Both the position numbers and the translations under genes were made by a program. The notes beneath the pieces were generated by a model, which was not told the origin of the DNA, did no database searches, and was given only the letters and a program-made list of their open reading frames with translations. Shown here piece by piece: positions 1 to 12,592 of a stretch of DNA of 64,000 nt. This stretch comes from Multifurca ochricompacta (lineage: Eukaryota > Basidiomycota > Agaricomycetes > Russulales > Russulaceae), in the NCBI GenBank assembly GCA_022496185.1, contig WTXG01000056.1, forward strand, positions 1 to 64,000, read 5' to 3'. The stretch's first letter is position 1. Each line of letters starts with the position of its first letter.

Positions 1-384
1 GTATTTTAGATAGTGCCAGACTGGCAGAATTGGTCGCGCGTTGATAAAACAGGTGCATCATGATTTTCAAGAAGTGGATCACTGATAACACTTTTATTTT
101 ACATCGCACCATTGATCTGCTTTGATATTTCATATGATAATACTAGAACATATTTAAAGATACCCTATAGCATACATCAGACGAGATCTTTTATTTTGTG
201 GCTGCAGATGTGTTTTATCTTAGAATTTCTACTGATCTTGTCAATGCATGATTGGCGCCTATACCCGCCAAACCTGCCGCGCAGGTACAGGTTTCCATGG
301 GTTGGGAGCCGTATACCCATACCCATACCCGGCAAAACCCATGGTGCTTACCCGTGCGGGTATGAAAACCCTTGACAATCACTA
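1..384 (+). mobile_element. Right part of a hAT-like non-autonomous element (same family as 5147-6575 and 30988-32438)
   Basis: The stretch matches, base for base over most of its length, the right part of the element at 5147-6575 (from about 6188) and the inverse of 30988-31400. It carries the alternating GTACCC/GGGTA pyrimidine-purine tract near 240-365 and ends in ...cttgacaatcacta, the inverse of the terminal TAGTGATTGTCAAGG seen at 30988. The left end lies outside the window, so the 8-bp target duplication cannot be checked here. No transposase is encoded. Confidence 0.7.
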
Positions 385-2458
385 ATTCTCAGCAGAAGCG
401 CCACACCTCAAGGCAGGTAGCTGAAGACAAAGCTAAATCAAAAGGAGAGGAAGCCACTGCAAGAGAGATGGAAGCCACCCAGCATCGAGCAGTGGTCAAT
501 CATATTGCTAACATAGAGGACAGAATTCAGCTTGCTGAATTCTCAGCACAAAAACATGCTGCAAGACCTGATCTGGCCCCGAGTGCTGAATATTATCCCT
601 TACAGATGGCCCATTCTATCAGAATGGCGGTTACTGCAGACAATCCAAGTCTATACGATGTGATTGAAGAAGTTGAGCATGGCCAAGAAGAGGTGCATGG
701 CCAAGAAGAGTATGTATTTCTGTCAATTTATTACGGAGCACACATTCTAATTCTGATCAATTATGACAGTGGACCATCCAACCTTGAATCTGAAAGTGAA
801 TTACAGGACAGTGGTAGTGAGGACAGCAGTGCACGAGCACAATCCTATCCACCAACTGTGTCACCTGCTTCATTTACAGACACTGAGCCAGTCCCAAATA
901 TTAATGCAGGCAGAGATCAAACAGATCACACTGACAACGATGACAACAATAACGAATTTATCTCCATTTGTTTCAGTGATCTGGAAGAGGAGGAAGAGGA
1001 GGAAGAGCCAAGGCAGTGGCGGCACAAAGGAAAAGGAAAACAGAGTGCGAGAATGGTAATATTAATTTCCGATTCTCACATGACTGATTCCACCAATGCC
1101 ACTGACAACACCACACATCATAGGAGTCACGTCATACAAAGAAGAAGTCATCTAGTGCGGGCCAGTTGTGGAGTGAAGTTGCAAAGGCGTGTGTCATAAA
1201 CTCCACAGTCATGGGGTCAATCGACAAGCGCAAGCGAAAGGAGCTGCAGTAAGAGTATATCTGGGATACACAGTTCATTCTTATGACAATTACCAGGGAG
1301 TCCTATCATGGCCAGAGAGATCCCAAGTGCAGCAAGATTGATTCCACAGGGCTCCATGTTAACTGGGAAAGAAGGAGTGAAACTCGTAAGTCACTCTATT
1401 TGCAATCAATTATCACTATCTGATCATATATAGAAGTCCCCACTAGCACCGGCATGAAAAGTGCTATCATGGCATCTGGGTCAAACTACGCTAGTACAGG
1501 AGTTAGTGGGATCCATGAAGACAACAACACATCCCAAGCATCCCAGTACATCGAGCATGGTCGCCAGAACACATGGACTACAGCACAGGTATCACTTTAT
1601 ATCTTTTTAACTTACACAGATCGCTCATCAATGTACAGATGGGGATCATGTTAACTAATGTAGCTGTGGGCACAGAAGACAACTTGCAAGATGCCAATCC
1701 CAAGTGTCCCCAAAGGAGGTACTTGGTTACAGACCTACCATTTCCACATGGTTCAGCTCATAGGCGCGCATGGCGAAAAACATTCGTTCCAACTTTGATA
1801 ATGTGGGCAGGGTCCGTAGAAGACCCATTTGGTGCAAACAATCATGTGGAGGGCATTATTAAAGATATATGGTGTCTTGTATATCCAGACATACCACTTG
1901 GGCCCAAGGAAATGCAGATCACACTAGGTGTGGTACGTCCATCATTTTTCCTTACTGAGTATTGATCTTATGACTTTCAGATTGATAATGTACTCAATAA
2001 CTGGTGCAGCAACATTGGAAAGGTGGGCTACAAGGTTATCTTGGATCTATGGGACAACGACGCATGCTATGACTTTGCTTCTTTGGAAGAGTTCACAAAA
2101 TTTGCTGGGTCTGCTCTTGAAGGCTTTCGCTTTATTTACCAGTACCCAGATTTCAAGGTAAGTTATATTATGATGTACTATAACTGTCTAAAATTGCCAA
2201 CAGGGTTCACGTGCAGCATTTTGTTCAGAGTTAATCATGAAAGTATATGCAAAACACCTTCAAAGGATAGAAAAATCACCAATCAATTATGGCCCTCAAA
2301 TTGGAGCACTGGCATTGGTAACAGCTGCAGTTGAGCAAGGGCTAACGTTGTTCAGGGATGGTGTCAAGGGACCTGGTTTTATTGAAGATCCTTGGGGCAG
2401 AAAGGTGCGAGAATGGGTTGGCATTACAAAAAGAGTTGATGGCGAACATTGGGAATGA
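385..2458 (+). pseudogene. Degenerate basidiomycete repeated-family gene, DUF6532-like, 5' end missing
   Basis: Reading-frame blocks run from 385 to 2458 with plausible small introns, for example gtatgt...gacag near 709-765, gtatca...acacag near 1588-1621 and gtaagt...near 2159. The N-terminal block is charged and coiled-coil-like, followed by an acidic tract of Glu (about 985-1010). The conserved-looking block lies at 1720-2150 (LVTDLPFPHGSAHRRAW, then GAN-HVEGIIKDIWCLVYP, then NNWCSNIGKVGYKVI) and continues at 2230-2458 (GALALVTAAVEQGLTLF). This order resembles a lineage-expanded basidiomycete family (DUF6532-like) that I recognise only by general pattern. An in-frame stop near 1250 and frame breaks suggest decay. 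The coding start is not visible because the hAT-like element ends at 384, so truncation by that insertion is likely. The function is unknown. Confidence 0.4.
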
Positions 2459-2640
2459 ATAATTGACCAATCGCAATACTATTATCACTCAAGTAAGGGG
2501 TCCTCTCAAGATGCTGGAGGACCCACTGATACTGCCTTTCCCCTCATCAAGCTTGACTGGTATGTCTCATTAATATATTATATTCCTCTGATTTATTCAT
2601 GCTAGATATCAAAAAACATCACGCGTGTAGATTACCATCT
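2459..2640. other. Unassigned AT-rich stretch
   Basis: Spacer between the decayed gene and the LTR fragment. I see no coding frame, repeat end or RNA gene in it. Confidence 0.5.
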
Positions 2641-3085
2641 TCATGTAAATTGCTTAGTAATAATGTTAAACTATTATGGACTATCTGAGAACTGCTTTGT
2701 GAACTGCTTTGTGAACCGCTTTGCCAACCCAAAAAACGTGATAAACATAAAAACTAGACTAACAAGTCCTAGATTTGAAAAGTAGCTTTAGATTAAAAAG
2801 TAGCTTTACATTGAAAAGTAGCTTTACATTTTCAAAAGTAGTTCTAGGCATGAAGACATGTTTGCTATATCTACTTTTGAATTTAAAGTGCTAGAAGGGC
2901 TAGATTGGCTAGCAATAGTCAATCTAGCAATATGTCATTTTCCTGATGTCTTATCTTTACTGTAGTTAGCTAACGCTTAGTAATAGCCTATCCGCTATCT
3001 ACATAGGTAAAGATACTAATTAATATATAAGTTTTGACCACAACAACTGAACCTATCCACTATCTACATAGATAGCTAAACCCTT
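2640..3085 (+). repeat. Decayed LTR fragment with E2-spacer-E1-E2 leader modules
   Basis: AT-rich sequence whose right half has the layout of the copia LTR at 15696-16098, with a different primary sequence. An intron-like 3' end (...tagctaacgcttagtaatag, ending 2986) is followed by E2 (2987-3006), a gt...ag spacer (3007-3031), E1 (ttttgacc..., 3032-3051) and a second E2 joined directly to it (3052-3071). The first E1 is not recognisable. LTR limits are approximate; no target duplication was found. Confidence 0.5.
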
Positions 3086-3222
3086 TCATAGCTGCGTTTC
3101 GTCAATAACTAATGGGAAAAGCCCTGAAGACACCGCCTATCAGATGTCTTGGTTTACATGGAACACTAATCTTTCCCCTTCCCGTGAATGGCTACAATTA
3201 TGGCAGGCGATTCAATTATGGA

Positions 3223-4508
3223 TAGTGATGTTCCGGCCCAGCTTGGCCCAAAAGCTGTGGCTTTGGCTTGGCCTGAGGCGGCTTTGGCTTTCCTGATGTC
3301 TGGGCTGAGCCAAAGCCGCCACAAACGGCTTGGCCCAAGCCACAGCTTTTGGCAGAGAAAGTACATATATGCAGAGACTTGAAGCGTTGATTTGGAGGGG
3401 ATCAAGGGAAGGAAAAATCTCATTGAAAAAAACTACACAAGTTGTACATATATATGCAGGAGCTCCTGCAACAAGAGATGCAGTAGACATTTGTGGTTGA
3501 GGGTGGGTCAGAGTGAACATATTGGAAAATTATGTCCCGGATGCACGTTTTCTGCATTCCCGGGGCATTTGAGCTGCCCAGAGTGTCTCACGTGCATCGT
3601 GTTTACTCAAGATCAAACCCTCACAGTCAGGAGAGTGGCCAGACCAATGCAGTCCGCCCTGCACTTTGCACATTTACGCATTAACAGAGCTGCCCTATGT
3701 AGCACGGACAATATAGATACTCGCAGACACTGTGTCAGTAGATAGAACAATAGATAATTACCAGAATTGTCTAACAATAGTCTAGGATGTATTTCAGAGG
3801 GTGCCAGACCACACAAATAGATCGCATGTGATCAGACAAGACACAGCAGTATGGAGATATGCACATCTGCACCCCATAACTGATTGTTGTCTTATTTTAC
3901 ATCGGACTCATGATCCAACTTGTAACTTCATATAATAACAGTAGACATGTATTTAAGACGTTCTGTAACACGCTGCAGACCCCATCTGGTCCTCTTGATG
4001 CTGCAGGTGAGTTTACATTGTATCTAGACATAGTATGAGCCGATCCTGTCCTCTTGGGGCTGCAGGCTCTTGATATCGTCAATATAGGCGTATTCTTGCT
4101 GTACAAGCAGGGCTGTTCATCTATGACTACCTCAAGCCTTACACGTGCATCAATCTCCGCATTCTGTGCAGTTTTTGACAAGCATTTTCATCATTTTCAT
4201 TGTTATCTCATTTAAGAACACTTTTTACATATCTTATCCTTGTAATCGGGATCATTGCACCTGTTACAGCCACGATGCAGCTGATAAACATGTTCATGCT
4301 AAATCATCCACTTTGTGATCAGATTTCTACTGATTTTGACGATTGCTATTGCACTTGTACACACTAAAATTATGGTCAAAAGCCGCGGCCTGAGCCAGCG
4401 GCTTTGGCTTTTAGCCACTCTGAGCCGGGCCAAAGCCCTTGCTGGGCCATCACCAATGGCTTGGCTTGGCCCGGCTTCCGGCTTTGAGCTGGGCCAGGCA
4501 CATCACTA
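3223..4508. mobile_element. hAT-type element, 1286 bp, inserted in the DUF3638 gene
   Basis: Both ends carry the inverted termini TAGTGATGT...ACATCACTA, followed inward by GGCC/GCCAAAGCC-rich sequence shared with the 477-bp MITE. It is flanked by perfect 8-bp duplications ATTATGGA (3215-3222 and 4509-4516), the size expected for hAT. The central part (about 3370-4260) is not shared with the short MITE and has no recognisable transposase. Removing the element restores the host reading frame. Confidence 0.85.
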
Positions 4509-4702
4509 ATTATGGAGATCAATTGGCCCTGCCAGCAGCAATATTTCACTGAGATATAATCGATACTGGCTTGGTTTCAGCACTGCGCAAGACTTTCTGG
4601 GCATATATAATGCCTGTCAACAGTCGTTAAGTTCCAACTCTCAAGACTTGAGGATTACCTTAGCTTTCAGCCTTTCTGTGGCAAGCTTCAGCCAGTCGGC
4701 TC

Positions 4703-6616
4703 TAGTGATGTTCCGGCCTGGCTTGGCCCAAAAGCTGTGGCTTTGGCTTGGCCTGGGGCGGCTCCGGCTTTCCTGAAGTCTGGGCTGAGCCAAAGCTGCC
4801 ACAGACAGCTTGGCCCTGGCCCGGCTTGGCCCAAGCCGTGGCTTTTGGCAGAGAAAATTTTATGACATATAACTAGTAGTTATAGTTCAGCTAATCCAAA
4901 TATGACTTAGTGTGTTACATATTGCAAAGCTATATCGAAGAAAAAGTTTGAAATGCCGCAATAAACATGATCATGTGACCCAAATCAACCAATTTGTGAT
5001 CAGATTTCTACTGATTTTGATGATTGCTATTGCACTTGTATGTGCTGTTGAAAGCCGCGGCCTGAGCTGGCGGCTTTGGCTTTTAGTTTCTCTGAGCCAG
5101 GCCAAAGCCCTTGCTGGGCTGTCACAACAGCCTGGCTTGGCCCGGCTAGTGAATAGCAGGGGTAACCCCCGGGTATCTTCATTGGTACCCGTACCTGTAC
5201 CCGTACCCGTCGCTATGGGTATGGGTCACCTGCAGGTTGCCTGTGTTAAACGCGTGCAAGTTCTTTACTTGCATCGCGCATTTCGGATATCCGGCCCAGG
5301 CCATCCCGGACCAAGGAGATACACAATGCATTCATTTATGGCTGCTTAAGATCCCTCAATGACTCTTGTTTTATGCTCAGAAGATTAAGATAATTCATTA
5401 TTCCATTTTTATTTTATTATGCTGGTCTCAATTTTATACAAGCACAACTAAAATCCACCCCAATATACAGAGATGATTAGATAGGATGTAATAGAACATT
5501 GAATGAAAAGCCTGTCAGATAACCACACAGAATGCAAAAATAATTGACAAATGCATAGTGATTGGCAGGGGTAACCCCTGGATATTTGTTTTGATACCCA
5601 GGTTACCCATAAAATGAAACGCATGCAAGTTCTTTACTTGCATCGCACATTTCGGACACTCAGCCCGGTCCATCCCGGTCAAGGAGATATGCACTTGGAT
5701 ACAACACGTTCATCTGTAGCTACTCAGGATCCCTCAATAATTGCTGATTTATGTTCAGAAGATTAAGTTTATTCTTTATTTACATTATTATTTTATTTCA
5801 TTTTGTGGAACAGGCATGGGCAGGCTTGTACTTTAGATGTACTATATCAGCTACTAGATTAAATGAACGCATTATCTCATTATCTCGTTTAATGATGTGA
5901 TTTGATCATATGTCAGATCTTAGATGTATATTCTATGGATCTAATTAATTTGTGAATGCGTTTCTGTTGTGTTATCTATGCGTGATCACAATCTTGTCGG
6001 ACCAATGGAAAATCGCAGCCGTGATTGTTAAGTCAACCTTCCTTAATAGGAAGGAGATCAGACCAATATGCTGGTCCATGCGATGCAATGTAGTTGCTGC
6101 TCTATGCAGCCTGTAGATACACGCGGGCCTTGTTTCAGTAAAATAATTTGATAATTAGATTATAGAATAGTCTAAAGTAGTCTAGAGTGTATTTTAGATA
6201 GTGCCAGACCAGCAGAATTGATCGCACATTAATAAAACAGTTGCATCATGATTTTTAAGAGAGTGGATCACTGATAACACTTTTATTTTACATCGCACCG
6301 TTGATCTGCTTTGATATTTCATAGGATAACACTAGAATATATTTACAGAAACCCTGTAGCATACATCAAATTAAATCTTATCATTTGTTTGCTACAGATG
6401 TATTTTATCATTACATTTCTGCTGATCTTGTCAATGACCGATGACCACTTATACCTGCCAAACCTGCTGCACGGGTATGGGTTTCTGGTGGGTTGGGAGT
6501 TGTATACCCGTACCCGTACCCGTCAAAACCCACAGCGCTTACCTGCACAGGTATGAAAACCCTTGCTGATCCCTAGGCCCGGCTTCTGGCTTTGAGCCGG
6601 GCCAGGCACATCACTA
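4703..6616. mobile_element. hAT MITE (477 bp net) carrying a nested element, inserted in the DUF3638 gene
   Basis: Termini TAGTGATGTTCCGG...CAGGCACATCACTA. The flanks are 8-bp duplications GTCGGCTC (4695-4702) and GTCAGCTC (6617-6624), differing by one CpG-type change. Subtracting the nested element at 5147-6575 and its 8-bp duplication leaves exactly 477 bp, the same length as the uninterrupted copy at 32702-33178. Removing it joins the host gene in frame. Confidence 0.88.
5147..6575 (+). mobile_element. hAT-like non-autonomous element, 1429 bp, nested in the MITE
   Basis: Starts TAGTGAATAGCAGGGG and ends CTTGCTGATCCCTA, both close to the termini of the inverted copy at 30988-32438. It is flanked by perfect 8-bp duplications GGCCCGGC (5139-5146 and 6576-6583). 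Inside are two tracts of alternating GTACCC near the ends and a long AT-rich core. No coding frame resembles a transposase, so it is probably mobilised in trans. Confidence 0.85.
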
Positions 6617-9600
6617 GTCAGCTCTTGCAGGTTTCCTTCCTCTTGTTTTAATCTTTGTGACGGATATCCGCTTCCGAGGTCTTAGACCTCCCCCGGACCC
6701 TGTGTACATGCTTTCAGATGGCACATCTCCAGATTATAAACGTTTAGAAGCCCTGATAGTCCAATGCGCCCATCGAATGGAGATAACTCCAGCACAAGAA
6801 ATGGCAGTGACGGCCACAAGCAGCAAGAAGGTTGTCAAGCAACGAAGGCAGGAGTATGATAGAATTGTTGGGAAACGGGCGTCAGAGGCTGCGTCTTTAA
6901 TCATTAATCGGTGGCCGAGATCTGCTTCCCTCAAACTTTCCGACAAATGGTTCGCCACATCAAGTTGCAGAAATTGCGTTGACGTGTACCTCCGCTCCAT
7001 TTCCAGAAATAATGAGCTCAAATGTCATATAGAACGCTTGCAGGGAATCTTAAGCGACTATGGGAGCACCACTTTCTCTGGTCTTCCTTACACGTTTTCC
7101 TAAAATAATTTCCTACTTGATGCAAGAAGTACTGGCGTCTCGTGCCGACGTTCCACCGCCACTGTCGTGTGAAGAGCCTATCGTGATACCTTCCAACGTG
7201 ACGGTAGGAGCTGGAAGCAGTCCGCAACTCACAGGAGAAGGTCGTCTAGGAAGCCTTATTCAGGAGTTTCGACACTCTCAAGAATCATTACTTCAACTTT
7301 ATGGAGATGACTTGGAAGACAGTCACTGCGCGCTTGTGGGAAAAAAGGCTCCTCTCCTCACACAGCGCGTTATCCCCTCATACGAAGTTTTATGCGACCA
7401 TCGCGATAGGTGTTCCGAGAGAAAGGATACAATCTTCTCTGAGCTCTCGAAATCTCTCAAGCCATCCCAGAAGATAGAGAAAGTCATCAGCGCTGCAGGT
7501 CTTTGGCCTCGAATAACGCCATGATCGATCCTACGTGAGTTGTCGAGAGATCGCGTTGACGCACTTACAGGACTGTGGAAATACGCTGTCACCACGTACG
7601 CCGTGGAGTTGCTGAGATACCAGCAATCTCAGCGATTGCTGGAGCTTTCATCCAGGGGTCGCGACGAAGAGCTCCTACGTGAATCCGATACTGCTTGTGA
7701 GGATGTAGCGGCGGTTTGTTCTGAAGATTGTGTACTGATTCAAGTTAGTAAACTTCTTTATTGAACGTGAAAGTACTGATATGTTCTGCGGTTAGATCGA
7801 TGCAAACTTTTTAGCACGCCCACTACAATTAGCCATCGCGCGTGAGATGGTCTCTCCCTCATCGGGGCGCAGCTCATCCTTACAACTCAACATGGGAAAG
7901 GGAAAATCATCTGTAATTGTGCCTTTGGTCGCTGCAACCTTGGCGAACGGCTCCAGGCTCGTCAGAGTTGTGACGCTTAAACCATTATCAAATCAAATGT
8001 TCCAGCTGCTCCTGAGCCGACTTTCTGGCCTTGCGGATCGACCCATCTTCTATATTCCCTTCTCTCGAGACCTGCGGATGACTGCCCCTCTAGTTCAAAA
8101 CATCAGCGCTCTTTACAGACGATGCGTCGCTGATGGTGGGGTTCTTGTCATCCAACCTGAGCATATACTCTCACAGAAACTCATGTGCATCGATTTCCTC
8201 CTGGCATCACACAATGACAACGAGAAGACCCCTTTAACTCTCAATCTCAAGTTACTGCAAGACTGGCTTGAAAAAGTATCGCGCGATGTCCTTGATGAGA
8301 GTGACGAAATCCTTCACGTTCGATATCAATTAGTTTACACAGCAGGAGGGCAAAAGCCAGTTGAAGATTTTCCCAATCGCTGGTGCACGACACAACAAGT
8401 GTTTAGCCAGTTACGAGCACATTCCGCACAGTTGCACGCCCAAAGATTTTCGAATGTGATCAAACCGAGAAAGGATTTCCAACGGTGCGAATCCTCGATC
8501 GCGAGGTTTCCCTAGAGATATCGTCACTCATCGTCGATGACGCTCTTGGCGGCGCATTATCAAGCCTTCCATCAGTCGTACTCTCACCCCAATTCCGAGA
8601 GGCTACTCGTCGATTCATCATTCAGAGGGATGTTTCTGACGAGGACCATGACTTAATTCGGTCTCAATGCTCTGGAACTACCCTATGGCGTGGAATTCTC
8701 TTACTCCGTGGGCTTCTTGTTGATGGCGAGGGAATTCTTGGCTACGTACTCAAGGAACGCCGTTGGCGCGTCGATTATGGCCTTGATCCCGGAAGAACTC
8801 CCATGGCCGTTCCATATCGCGCAAAGGTATGTTTTGGAAATGTAGCTGCCTACGGTTGCTCAGTGTGGATGTAGGATGTCCCAAGCTTGAGAGCCGAGTT
8901 CGGTCACCCAGACGTCGCCATTGCTCTGACGTGCCTCAGTTACTATTATGGCGGCTTAACGAAGGAACAAGTACTGCTTTGCTTTGATTTACTATCCAAA
9001 CTCGACAATCCTGAAATGGAATACGATCAGTGGGTAGAGTCCGGAAAAGACCTTCCCGTAACACTGCGGCAGCTCAACGGAGTAAACACAAAGGACGACA
9101 TTCAAGTCGACGAATTCCTAGTGCCCCTCTTATCGAGGAATGTAAGGGCAGTAGACTTTTATCTGTCTCAAGTTGTCTTTCCTCGAGCGGCCAAGGAGTT
9201 CCCATCCAAGCTCTCCACATCTGCCTGGGATCTTGTGGAGAACAAGACGAATTTGACAACCGGTTTCAGTGGTACGAATGACAATCGATACTTATTGCCG
9301 ACGTCAATTTCGCAGGAAGACCCAGTCTCTCAGCTCAGCACAAATGCGCTTGTTCTGCAGTATCTCTTGCAACCTGAGAACAATCACTATGAGTGTACGG
9401 AAGGAGAAAATGGCGAACGCGAATCCGCGAAAGCTTTCTTGAAGCGTCTTGTTAATCAAGACCCTGAAATCCGAGTACTATTAGACGTCGGAGCTCAGAT
9501 GCTGGAACTCCAAAACAAGGCATTGGTCCGACATTGGCTTTCTCTCCGACCTGATGTCTTAGCAGCTATCTTCTTCAACGACTCGGATCATCTCACTGTT

Positions 9601-11063
9601 CTTACACAAGATGGGATGACAGAACCATTTATTTCTTCTCCTTTCAACAGGCAACTGGATAAATGCGTAATATATCTGGGTGACGCGCACACTCGAGGAA
9701 CAGACTTGAAGCATCCTCGAGGGACCCGCGCGGCGGTCACACTTGGGCCGAAGGTCACTAAGGACAGACTACTACAAGGCGAGCATTAACATTCATGGGA
9801 ATGTCAGAGACTGACAATGACGCAGGGTGTATGCGAATGCGCCAACTGGGGAAAGGACAGTCGGTGATGTTTTTCGCGCCAGGAGAGGTCGATCGCCGGA
9901 TCCGGAATCTTATTCCAAGTGAGGGAGGCCCTTGTTATCGAGTTGACGTCCTGGATATCCTCCGCTGGGCCATGCACGAGACTTGCGAAGACACCCGTCA
10001 TCACCTCCCACACTGGGCGGAGCAAGGTCTTGACCACCACAAGCGTTTTGCGGCGTACAAACTGCATAGTTGGACTGGAAACTTGGGAACTCTGAAGGGT
10101 ACTTGGTTGCAACCCGAGTCAAGAACCCTGGAAGAGATGTACGACCCAGTTTTGGATGTACATGGTGCCGCGACGGGCTTGGAAATAAATGGCATCCCAA
10201 GTTTACGTGAAAGAATAGAGCGTCTAGGAATGAGGACGTTGGCCGATGTTAGGATGGCGGAGGAGCAAGAGCGCGAGGTAAACCATGAAATTGAGCGAGA
10301 GCGTCAAGTAGAGCGCCCTCCGAAGGTCTATCCGGCTCAGCACGTCATCTGTGATGTCATTCGCGCGTTCGTTCGTACAGGAATACTCGCAAAATCTTTG
10401 AGGTATATCCTTCCACTCTTCGCACCCACTGGAATCCACACGGCCCTGGATTCGGTAAGTGAATGGTCCCCATCCCCACTCGCGACGGCGGATTTCGCGA
10501 TCACCACCACGAATTCGAATGGCTCGGAGTTAACAGACTATCTTCGCCCCATTAACTGGGTTCTTTCGAGCGGATCAGGGAAGGACAGTACCGTCATCGC
10601 GATTAGCCCCCATGAAGCAAATGAGTTGCTCCCTGACATCCGCAAGAGCAAGAAAGTGCGGTTGCACATCTATGCACCTAGAGTCACCGCGTCAATGCGT
10701 TCATTTTCTGACCTTGCATTTTATTCCATACCGGTGCTTCAAACCGGATCGTGGTCGCCTCCTGCACATGTCCGAACGAAATTGAATCTATTTGCAGGAC
10801 AGCTCTACTTTGACAGTAGAGAAGAATACGAAAAAATATGCGTGCTCCTCGCGTTACATATGGTACATCCGGGTGCGGAGCGGATCAAAGTAGATGGATT
10901 CGTACCACCGCAGTACCGCACTGGGGAGAGCTCCCCGTTCACCACTAGCAAGATAACGTTATTCAAGAAGTTGACCGGATTGTGGAGGAAGGGTATGGCG
11001 TATGGCGGAACAGATCTTGGACGAGTTTTAGATGCCCGTCCATTGAGCAGCGATTTTGCGTAG

Positions 11064-12592
11064 AGACAGAGGAAGCCCTGGCTGCTGATCCAGAAAGTGT
11101 TCAAGTTATAGTGAATGCAGAACATATAGCTTCCAGAATATGATAAATTTATGAATCGAATTGGGTTTGCGCCACTGACCAGACAGTCGCTGATTCTCTT
11201 CCAATTGTAGTGTTGAGAGACGTTCTCATTTCAAGCTGTGTATTCTCGAGAGCCCGTCTTCCAGCCCACAGGAAGAGCCTGCTGCTGGATATGTTAACAA
11301 CCAGTGCCGATATATGTATGCCAAGGGCAAGGGCTCAGCCCTGCCTCTCTATGATCTGCCTGAATGACGGCATCAATAGTGTGAGTGCCCACAAAGTAAA
11401 CAGGTAAACAAAATGGACTAGAATAAACACCTTCCACATATCTTATCCGCTTCCTGAATAGGAAGCCAAATCTAATTTTTCATAGCTGCACCCAACATGA
11501 CGCGGTACAATATTTGTCCTTGCTCGTTCTTCAGCTGAATCATATCATACTGCTGTATGGATCCAATTTGCGGTAAGTTCGAGGCAAGGCATGTTACCCA
11601 AATGAGGAGAGAGGCAGAGATGACTGAGGAAAGGAAGAGAGGGAGCCCCGAGATGACTATGACTTCGAATTTGAGAGTTCATCGTGCTCATGCTTGAACT
11701 TGGCAATAACGCTGCTAGTTGGTTCCGTTTGACCTTGCGCTTGAGAAACCGAACAATGAATGGGAAGACGGCCCGGAGCACACACTGTACCATATCAGAG
11801 TCTGTCCAACAATTTTTATTGTCAAAACTTGTAAGGAAATGGGAGATTAAACAGGTCAAGCCAGAAGTGAAGACCGGAGGTTTCATGCCCAGCGTCCGAG
11901 TCATCCTTACACTACCAACCCATCAAGTAGTTTATTGGGTTCTCAGAACTGAGATATTACACATCAGTTTACCACTTCTCTGCAGCGCAATACGCTTCTC
12001 TCCAGTGTGCTCTACAGCCTCTCCAAGCACCTCACGGACTTTGAAACCAAGGAGGTAAAAGTAGTTGCACAGCTAATAAGTTCACCTTGAGTATAACATT
12101 TAAGATAAACAAACGAAAGACAATGTTGAAGCGGGTCAGACGTCTCGCAGTACACCTATTGGCTGGTAGGACAACAAGGCTGAAGTCTTGACAGAGATTC
12201 CGGCACCAGAATTTTCTTGGATTCGCGAGAGGTGGTGAGGAGCTGCGGGTTCATGTGATGTGTGTGCGGCCAAACACCAGGATAATCAGGTCACGTGTCA
12301 TTTCCCACCTCCCATAGCACAGCCTCGGCCATCAATGCATGTTGTTCTCTTTTTTTATTTTCTTTCGCGGGCATCGTCTGCAAAGTCAAATTTAAACATG
12401 AAATCTAAATCATCTTCTCTCAGGAAAAGGCTCTACAAGATATTTCCTGCATCATCTAGCGGCCAACAGCTAACTTGTATGTATTCCCATGCATTTGCCT
12501 GCCTGGTCCCTCCTTCCAGCTAATCGCCTCTTCTAGTAGCTGACACCCTCAATCCGGCCCCATCGGATGACATCGATGGATATAGTTCTACA
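11064..12592. other. Intergenic stretch before the NLR gene
   Basis: Short, unsupported frames only, with no family I recognise, no tRNA and no transposon termini. The last 300 bp (from about 12280, including cacgtg at 12291) presumably holds the promoter of the receptor gene, but no element can be assigned with confidence. Confidence 0.5.

Larger units (their letters stand above)
3086..11063 (+). pseudogene. DUF3638/DUF3645 giant-protein gene, 5'-truncated and broken by nested hAT insertions
   Basis: C-terminal half of a fungal protein of about 3,000 residues (DUF3638 then DUF3645; often annotated as ubiquitin thiolesterase-like, role unproven). Removing the elements at 3223-4508 and 4703-6616 together with one copy of each target duplication leaves one open frame from about 3090 through 3222, 4509-4702 and 6617 onward, reaching FRGLRPPPDPVYML. 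The P-loop-like NMGKGKSSVIVP is at 7889-7924, and the DUF3645 block (LLVDGEGILGYVL, MAVPYRAK, then DVPSLRAEFGHPDVAIAL) at 8707-8930. Predicted introns are 7744-7795, 8827-8874 and 9779-9825; the last has a GC donor. Damage: the 5' half is absent, there is a frameshift near 7085, a TGA at 7522-7524 where CGA is expected, and a frameshift near 8437. The stop at 11061-11063 is near the normal family C-terminus. Confidence 0.85.

Noticed and set aside
5160..5225. Telomere-like or CRISPR-like GTACCC repeats
   Set aside because: The repeats are short internal tracts near the ends of a hAT-like element that recur in each copy, with no spacers and no chromosome end.
11684..12058. 124-codon open frame as a gene
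   Set aside because: No homology pattern, no intron signals and no family resemblance. It is probably a chance frame in the spacer before the NLR gene.
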